64,000 nt of DNA, from positions 113,412,991 to 113,476,990 of the forward strand of contig NC_133166.1 of the NCBI RefSeq assembly GCF_040802235.1. The letters are read 5' to 3'. How positions within the stretch are numbered: the stretch's first letter is position 1; every line of letters starts with the position of its first letter. The stretch is from Manis javanica. Lineage: Eukaryota > Chordata > Mammalia > Pholidota > Manidae. The notes beneath the pieces are model-generated. The model worked only from the letters and a program-made list of their open reading frames with translations. It made no database searches and was not told the origin of the DNA. Positions 57,201-64,000 of this stretch are shown here, one piece after another. A program made the position numbers and the translations under genes.

Positions 57201-58478
57201 GTGTGTGTGTGCGTGCGTGCGTGTGTGTGTGTGCGTGTGTGTGCGTGTATGTGTGTGTGTGTGTGTTGTGTGCATTTGTAATGTGTTCTATCTTAAATTT
57301 ATGTTCAAGCATTTCCTTGATAAATTTAAAAATGAAATTACAGACAAACTAGTGGCATGAAGTGTGAAAAAGACAGACTGGGAAGCTCTAAGCCTTAGTT
57401 TCCACAAAGAAACACTGACCAAACAGAGGTTTAAACTGGAAACAGTATACTTCCACGGAAAACAACAAAGGTAGGCAGAAACCGAGGGAAAAAGAAAGAA
57501 TGGACATACAAGACAAGCAGAAGCAAACAATAAGATGATACAGCCAGGCCTTACACACCAAGCATCACTCTAAATGTGTGTGGCACCGGGTGGCTGAGTA
57601 CATAATAAAACCCAAATATTTGCTGCTTACAAAAGACTCATTCAGCTCTAAAGATATATGTCGGTTAAAAGTGAAGTGATAGAAGAAGAAATTCCATGCA
57701 AGTGGAAATCAGAAGAAATCAGCCATAGTTATATCAGATAAAATAGTCTTCAAGCCAAAAATGGTAACAAGAGCCAGTGAAACAGGATTCTGGGTAAATG
57801 GTGGAGTAGAGAGAGCCTGAAGTCACCTTCTCCACCAGATCTACACTTACACACAGAGTCTTTCACCCTGAAGAAGAGTGGAGACTGAAGTGACCACCAC
57901 CTTTTATACAGAGAGGGACAGAAAGATCACGCACACATGGAACCCCAAAGCAGCAGGAGACACAGAGACGCAGGAACCCCAGGAACCCCAATCCCAGCAC
58001 AGCAATTTCCCCGCCCGCTGATTAAGGGGCATGCAGGCCACAGATCTGGGCCATGTGGTTGGAGGGACTGAGTCCTCTAGAAACCACATGGTGGCCTTCA
58101 ATCCTTTTCAAGAGGAAAGTCCCAGGGAACAAATGCCTGGGGCATTCTTTCTGCCCCAGGGAGTCCGCAGAGAGTCTGTTCCTTGAATGTGACCGGACAG
58201 TCCCTGCTTCCCTCTCTCAGAGCCTGGGGCCCCCTACTGACCCCAGGGACAGCACTGTTCTATGGCAGCGACTAGAGCAGGTGGGCCACTCACGAGTCTA
58301 GGACGAAGTACACGTCGTAAGTGCTCCAGCAGGATTCCCCATCTGCTGGGCTCTCCTGGAGCCTGGAGCTGGGGTCGTGACCTTGGTCCTGGGTGGGGTG
58401 GCGGAGGGTGCTCCTGGTGGTCGGGAGCGGAGATGGCGGCAGCAGCAGCAGGAAGACCACCAGCACGGGGCCCCGCAT
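45023..58478 (-). CDS. ANTXRL-like receptor gene, copy B (15 exons located, two frame gaps)
   Basis: Same exon-intron structure and the same two frame gaps as copy A. The vWA metal loops carry the same losses, so they pre-date the duplication. Across the listed exons I count 12 amino-acid changes and 3 silent changes relative to copy A, plus a TGA to TAA change of the stop. No new stop or splice-site loss is seen. Transcript direction is the same, so copy B lies upstream of copy A with about 19 kb between the copy B stop and the copy A start. Confidence 0.85.
46721..46754 (-). CDS. ANTXRL-like copy B, exon 14 (candidate)
   Basis: Identical coding sequence to copy A; same frame problem. Confidence 0.5.
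47502..47525 (-). CDS. ANTXRL-like copy B, exon 13 (Pro-rich micro-exon)
   Basis: Identical to copy A (KPPPAPHK). Confidence 0.65.
48742..48966 (-). CDS. ANTXRL-like copy B, exon 12 (stalk and transmembrane helix)
   Basis: Two changes relative to copy A: Ser to Pro in the stalk and Thr to Met in the membrane span ([11 protein letters not shown]). Open frame and splice sites kept. Confidence 0.85.
50490..50580 (-). CDS. ANTXRL-like copy B, exon 11
   Basis: Identical coding sequence to copy A. Its intron lacks the extra 19-bp unit present in copy A. Confidence 0.87.
51144..51213 (-). CDS. ANTXRL-like copy B, exon 10
   Basis: Reads [10 protein letters not shown] where copy A reads [10 protein letters not shown]: two amino-acid changes in 70 nt. 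Confidence 0.85.
51661..51941 (-). repeat. L1 ORF2 fragment in intron 9, copy B
   Basis: Counterpart of 18,960-19,240. Confidence 0.9.
52320..52435 (-). CDS. ANTXRL-like copy B, exon 9
   Basis: Counterpart of 19,619-19,734, with one change (Arg to Cys) in the first full codon. Requires the same unavailable phase. Confidence 0.83.
52801..52922 (+). repeat. CA-rich microsatellites, intron 8-9, copy B
   Basis: Counterpart of 20,100-20,222. Confidence 0.8.
53103..53183 (-). CDS. ANTXRL-like copy B, exon 8
   Basis: One silent change relative to copy A. The following interval to exon 9 again shows no small exon, so the frame gap is shared. Confidence 0.87.
53551..53619 (-). CDS. ANTXRL-like copy B, exon 7
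   Basis: One amino-acid change (GVED to GVQD) and one silent change relative to copy A. Confidence 0.87.
53702..53781 (-). CDS. ANTXRL-like copy B, exon 6
   Basis: Identical coding sequence to copy A, with LTGG where the family has LTDG. Confidence 0.88.
54775..54808 (-). CDS. ANTXRL-like copy B, exon 5
   Basis: Identical to copy A. Confidence 0.82.
54919..55000 (-). CDS. ANTXRL-like copy B, exon 4
   Basis: Identical coding sequence to copy A, including Ile at the MIDAS Thr position. Confidence 0.85.
56162..56233 (-). CDS. ANTXRL-like copy B, exon 3
   Basis: Identical to copy A exon 3; splice sites kept. Confidence 0.88.
56945..57013 (-). CDS. ANTXRL-like copy B, exon 2
   Basis: Same shortened DSSQG metal loop. 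The helix ends VNRFKK where copy A has VKGFKK. Weak GTACGG donor kept. Confidence 0.82.
57115..57267 (+). repeat. TG/CGTG microsatellite, intron 1, copy B
   Basis: Counterpart of 24,412-24,552, with a different internal order of CG interruptions. Confidence 0.95.
57357..57797 (+). repeat. Degraded L1 ORF2 5' fragment, intron 1, copy B
   Basis: Counterpart of 24,640-25,080. Confidence 0.55.
58294..58478 (-). CDS. ANTXRL-like copy B, exon 1
   Basis: Counterpart of 25,577-25,761. Signal peptide [18 protein letters not shown]; changes Met to Val at residue 5 and Tyr to His in the stretch before the vWA domain. Donor GTGAGT kept. Confidence 0.88.
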
Positions 58479-58716
58479 CCTGGGGCCGCTGTTCTTGCCT
58501 CGGCCCAGTCCCTGGGGGCCCAGGCGGGCCCCGTAAACTGCAGGCCACCTCAGGCTAACACCTCCTCTGCTTCCTCGCGCGCTCAGGGTCCTCGGCACTC
58601 CCGACCTCAGCGCTACTCACGCTCTGATCAGTATACCTTGCACCTGCCAGCAGCCACCTGATACCTGCCCTGTGGGTCCAAGTAGCAAGTGGTGGGCTGT
58701 GGGGTGATGGCCCCGC

Positions 58717-58750
58717 TACTTATGCACCTTCACCCCGCCCTGCTGACGTA
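58717..58750 (-). promoter_or_regulatory. Candidate promoter of ANTXRL-like copy B
   Basis: Same TACGTCA (58,744-58,750) and weak TATA-like box as copy A. Confidence 0.35.
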
Positions 58751-59009
58751 GGTCCATTATGATGGACAATAGGTTGCCCTGGTGACCTTGTGAACTGCAG
58801 CTCTGCCGGGTGCTCTCCCTGTGGGCATCCCCAGGCAGGAGTTTGAAGGGGCAGTAAGATGAGGCCTCCATTTGTCCCTTATCCCAAACCCTCCCAGGGA
58901 GTCTACAATTTCAAGGAAACCCGGCCCTTTGGTAAACTGACAGAGGGCAGCTGAGGGGGCCTCCACACAGACATCACTGAGTGTGGGGAGGTGGAGAGAA
59001 GATTGCTCT

Positions 59010-59380
59010 AAGTTTATTTGTGGGGACACTGAAGTCACCCAAGGGATAGAAGGATCTAGAAGAAGGCTGTGAAAGCAGGCCAGTGTCCTTTGTGAATGCG
59101 GGACATTCCAGTTATCTGCTCTGTGTATTGAACCATCGCAGACCTAGGGACATAAAGCAGAAAAATTTCATATGCGCACAGGTTCTGTGGATTAGAAATT
59201 CAGAGATGTCTGAGCGGGCACGGGTTGACTTTCCTCCATGGAAAACCCACTTGCTCTTTCATGTAAATTCTGGAATCATATCATACATTCTCCACTCTCC
59301 TAAACCTCTCTTAGTATTTTAGCAAAACAGAAGTTACATATGTAGATACATTTGGAGGGATTTGAATCTGCTGTCTGGAC
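59010..59380. other. Upstream region of copy B without a recognised feature
   Basis: No exon recognised. Confidence 0.4.
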
Positions 59381-59409
59381 CACTCTCACCAGTGAACATC
59401 AGGCACCCC

Positions 59410-60037
59410 GCCCTGCTTCCCTCCTTAGGGGCAAAACCAGCCACGGGTTTCTGATCTGAAATGCCCAGGTGCCCCCTACTGGGTGCAGGCAGGGGGCGCA
59501 CAGAGGGGGACGCAGCTCTGAGGGCCACCCTGCCCCAATCCCAGCGTGGGCTGCAGTGAAGGCTACTCCCTGGTGCCCGGTGGTGCATGGGGACGGATTA
59601 GTTCCTGGGTGTCACTGGCAGGTGTCCAGGCTGGGCTCACTGTGGGGAGGCAGCCCGATGCGGGACGGTTGTCACTGGAGGAAAGGAGGGGCCTACTTAC
59701 CGGGAATTTCTCGTTACCAAATCTGAATTGACAAATAACTTCCTCCCTGTTGTCTACATCTTGGAAGCCTTTTCCGATAACCTTCGATTTCTCGTTAACT
59801 GCAACAGTAACATCCATATGTCTGTGCGAGGAAGGGCTGAAGTGTTTTCCTCAGATCACAACTATGGCAGGCGGCCCCCAAAACAGAACTCCCAGGAACT
59901 TGTGGGGATGTGCCTGCATCTGAACCAGCCCCCGGCCTACTTCCCTCCATAGGTGCAAACCCAGCCAGAGGTTTCTGCTCTGAAATCCCAAGGTGCCCGC
60001 TAATGAGTGCAGGCAGGGACCAGGCAACCCCGACATA
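59410..60037. repeat. Local duplicate of the exon-9 neighbourhood, copy B
   Basis: Counterpart of 26,690-27,315. Confidence 0.8.
59701..59821 (-). pseudogene. Orphan ANTXRL exon-9-like sequence, copy B
   Basis: Same sequence as 26,979-27,099, with the same splice-like borders. Confidence 0.7.
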
Positions 60038-60675
60038 ACTGAGAGAGGAGCCAAGACCTCCTGGTGAGTCAGCCCTGGGTCATGTCTGAGCTGCACACGC
60101 ACACCTGGGGGCCTGGGGACTTTCTGCCGCCTGGAGTCAATTGTCTAACCCGTCCCCCCCCACCCCCGTCTTTCTGGGGGGCCTACGGCAGAATGGAAGC
60201 CAGAGAAGCCAGACCCGTGCTTGAGGAAAGAGAATGTGGGGTTTCAACAGGGTACGTGGCTTCCCCCAACACTTGGCAGTCAGAGGGTCAGGATCTGCTG
60301 TCCGTGCCCAATCCAGGGCCACAGAGGATGCCACCTCTGCTCTAGACCCGGCTGAACAGCTGTCACGCAGCTCCTCTGGAATGCCCTGGGCTCTTGTTTT
60401 CAACGCGTGGGGCTGTGACTGCTGAGCCTGAAACCCTAGAGGGGACCTGGCTGGCCTGAGCCTCGTGGGGGAAGTTTGGCCACAGCCTCTACTCGCATGT
60501 CTGAGACACGCAGGGGAGTGTGGCAGCTGAGGGCAGGGCTGAGAGCCCAGAGCGCGGCAGGTGCCGGCACTCCTGGGAACGGTGCACAGCGCCCCTCTGC
60601 TCCGTGCATCGTCCCCTGCCTTGCGTCCCTGCTGCCCTGCAGGCCCTGCTCTTGACCGCTTGTCCTCTTGTAGGA

Positions 60676-60717
60676 ACTACAGCTCCCAGGGGTCTGGGTT
60701 CACCCTGGGAATTGTAG
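60676..60717. promoter_or_regulatory. Inverted pair of ACTACAnnTCCCAG-type motifs, copy B
   Basis: The two motifs (60,676-60,689 and 60,705-60,717) are one base further apart than in copy A because of an extra G. Confidence 0.5.
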
Positions 60718-61436
60718 GTAAGTGGGGGCAGGAGGATGGTTTCCGGGTTTTTGAGCAGAAGAGATGTTGAGGTAAAGGACTGTGCTCTGCCCAGACAGCT
60801 GCTCCCCTTTACATGCTATCTGCCCTCACCCTGTGCCTCCACCAGTAAGAACCCCAAGGAGAAAGTGACCCCAAGAGTGAGCACAAGCGGCTTGCAAGGC
60901 AGCTGTACTTCCCCCCGCTGCACTCCCGCTGCCCACCGGCTCTGAGAGCGCAGAGGGACCTGCCGCCCCAGGACAGAGACAGATCCTTTCTGGAAGGGAG
61001 GGCACTCTTTCTGGGAGAACAGTTACATACCAGGCTGCCTGGGCTCCAAGGACAGGGGACTGAAGGCGGGCGGCTCTCCCGGGAAGGCCAGGTGGAGCTG
61101 GGCGGTGAGGAAGGGTGGCTGACCACCAGGACTGGGCAGGGGCACAGAGGGAGGTGCCTGCCCTGGGGCGGCCAGGTGGGGGCTAGGGCACCACGTGCTG
61201 CCCAGCGCAGGTTTGTGGAGAGAATTCCCACACTGTGCACCCACTGTTCACCTGTGTGTCCCCTGCCTGCAGCAATTCTACTGCTGGGACTGATCCCGGG
61301 AGAAACCCTGCCCCACGCCCGCAGAGAGGTGCGCTTGGGAAAGCCCCCCCAGGGCGGCTTGTAGCAGCGTCTCCTTCAGAACGATCTTACTAGTGGAGAC
61401 TAATGACATTAATTTGGTCCTTCAACGTACCGGACT

Positions 61437-63079
61437 GCTGTGCAGATGGCTGCAAATTACAGGACTTACAAACCAGCAACAAATGGAGGAGAAAAGTCGA
61501 ATTAGAAATAATTGGGAGCAGACCAGGGAAACTCAAGGAAGCTCTGAAAGTAAGTAGTGGGCAGGAAGGAAAGAGTCAGGAAAACTACACAGACACAGAA
61601 GCTCAAACAACACACTGCAGCCGGCAGCCTCCACGCTTCAACTGCTTACAAGGGCTGTTGAGGGCAGCGCTCGGGTTTTCACAACTAACTAGGATGTGCC
61701 TGGAGGTGATATCAAGCCATTTAAAGGAGATTAAACGCCTTACACGGGTTTTAAAAGGACATGAAAGCACATAATTAATCTTGGAAGGATTCCTGTCCCA
61801 AGTCATTTGTCGCCACAAATCTTTTTACATGTTCAAAAGTTAACTCACTACAAAATTCAGATGAGGAGTTTCTCCGGATGCATGCGCCAAGGAACCTCTG
61901 CAATTACACCAGCAATTTTTTAAACAAACTGTGCAGTGTTTTCAGGGTGACAGCCTAAGACAGCATCATTTCCCTAAGAGGTAAAAACAAGATAAAGTCT
62001 TGGCCCTCATCGCTCTTAAGTGTTTTTCATCTGCCAGACAGACGCAAACGTGTGCCAGTAGATCTCTTCCCGCCTCAACTTCCTACATCCTGAAGGCAGT
62101 AAGAAGCGACAAATGCCTGTTCCTCAGTGCAGAGCTGACAACCCCCAAATGACGATTTTACATAATAAAAGATGTTTACTGAGGCTTACAGATTCCCTGG
62201 TCACCCGCTTCAAAGGCAGCTGGCAAATAACAGATCCAAAGATTAGCAAATTAAGGCCAGTAAACAATTTCCCTAAGGAGAATGCTAGCTCTCTTGGGCC
62301 TCTGGTACTTCCCGAGACACCCAGAAAATAGCAGATGAAAAAAGACTAAATCCGATGGCAGCTGAACAAGAAAACAGACTGTGCCAACCTGGACTCACTC
62401 TACCACCACTGAAGCAGCTTCCATGGGCCCCTGCCTAGAGAAACACGGGTGCATTCTGGCAGTGATCACCCGCTGTCCAGCCCAAGGGGGGTCGGCACTC
62501 CCCAGTTAAAGGCATTCACCTTACCACAAACAGAAACTACAAAATCTCATCTGTAAGGGCCCTAAACCCTACGACATTATAGACAATTTTAACTCTACAA
62601 GTTCTCTTACAGAGTTGAACACCCAAAAGTGAGTGCGAGGCGGTCTTCAGTCAGTAGCCCCGGCTCCTCTTTCTGCGTCTGCCTCTGCATGAATCAAGTG
62701 ACCTGGAGAAAGTTCTCTCATCTCTTTATTTATCCCCTTTTCCCTGCCAGGTACAAAATTAGGTCAAAGCCACCAATTCTTTTGGAAAATAAAATGAATT
62801 TCTTAGATTGGTTATGTCTACACTGTCATGCAAATACCTCCTGGCCACTGCGCAGCTATAGCCAACCCTCAAGTACGTACGATGCGGCTCGTGCCCATAT
62901 TAACGCAGGAAACTGTGCACCTTTACTCTGCACAGGAAACACCCTTCCCGGAGAGGCCGGCAGACCCAGGGGCTTCCGGAACAGGCTCCTTTAGGGGTCC
63001 CCAGTTTCAAATGTGGAAATCCTTAGCAAATTAACATGCCATGCAAGTTACAAGAGCATACACTATTTTTTCATTAAGG
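61437..63079. other. Non-coding upstream region, copy B
   Basis: Counterpart of 28,700-30,340; nothing recognised. Confidence 0.4.
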
Positions 63080-63108
63080 AAAACCAAACAACCTGTCTGG
63101 CGCACTAA

Positions 63109-63855
<747 letters not shown>

Positions 63856-64000
63856 TTCACATATTGTTAAATGAATGAGATGAATACATTCCCAAAGTCT
63901 AATGAGCCCTGGACCGGCCCAAAACTTCCGGAGAAAACGCCAGTGTTCGGGCCGCTCCGTACTTCAAGCTGCTGCTGCTGGGAGGCGGCGAGGTCTGCGT

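Overview
The window is mammalian nuclear DNA. It has GT-AG spliced exons, full-length and fragmentary LINE-1 elements, MIR-like and LTR-like repeats, dinucleotide microsatellites and CpG-rich islands. I see no ERE, BovB/Bov-tA, VES or carnivore tRNA-Lys SINE, and the L1 has a monomeric GC-rich 5' UTR. This fits a laurasiatherian mammal. A pangolin is my low-confidence guess.

The window is dominated by a large direct (tandem) segmental duplication. Copy A occupies 1 to at least 31,240. Copy B occupies 41,475 to 64,000. Both run off the window (A on the left, B on the right), so the outer limits are unknown. By eye they are about 98-99% identical. About 10.2 kb of single-copy DNA (31,240-41,474) separates them.

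Each copy carries a complete-looking but damaged gene of the anthrax-toxin-receptor family on the minus strand, closest to ANTXRL. The exons encode a signal peptide, a vWA domain spread over eight exons, an Ig-like segment, a long stalk with a transmembrane helix, and a cysteine-containing cytoplasmic tail. I locate 15 exons per copy (A: 25,761 down to 12,339; B: 58,478 down to 45,023), nearly all with good splice sites and compatible phases. Two junctions (exon 8 to 9 and exon 13 to 14) do not keep frame, as if one small exon is missing at each. All three metal-site (MIDAS) loops of the vWA domain have lost key residues. Differences between the copies are mostly amino-acid changing. The gene is therefore either a decaying tandem pair or a diverged receptor that no longer binds metal. 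An orphan copy of exon 9 lies upstream of exon 1 in both copies.

Copy A alone contains an 8.8-kb insertion (about 1,789-10,564), absent from copy B, which keeps the empty target site. It consists of a full-length L1 (tandem promoter monomers, intact ORF1, ORF2 broken by one frameshift), followed by polyA-punctuated pieces that include a retrotransposed endogenous-retrovirus transcript with an env transmembrane-subunit remnant and LTR end. The insertion is therefore younger than the duplication.

The single-copy spacer has two LTR/MIR-rich stretches and two CpG-rich islands (31.1-31.66 kb and 36.46-36.84 kb). The second has a candidate first coding exon, but I recognise no gene there. Between 59.3 and 62.45 kb copy B carries about 20 single-base additions relative to copy A, which looks like an assembly or polishing artefact or a diverged haplotype.
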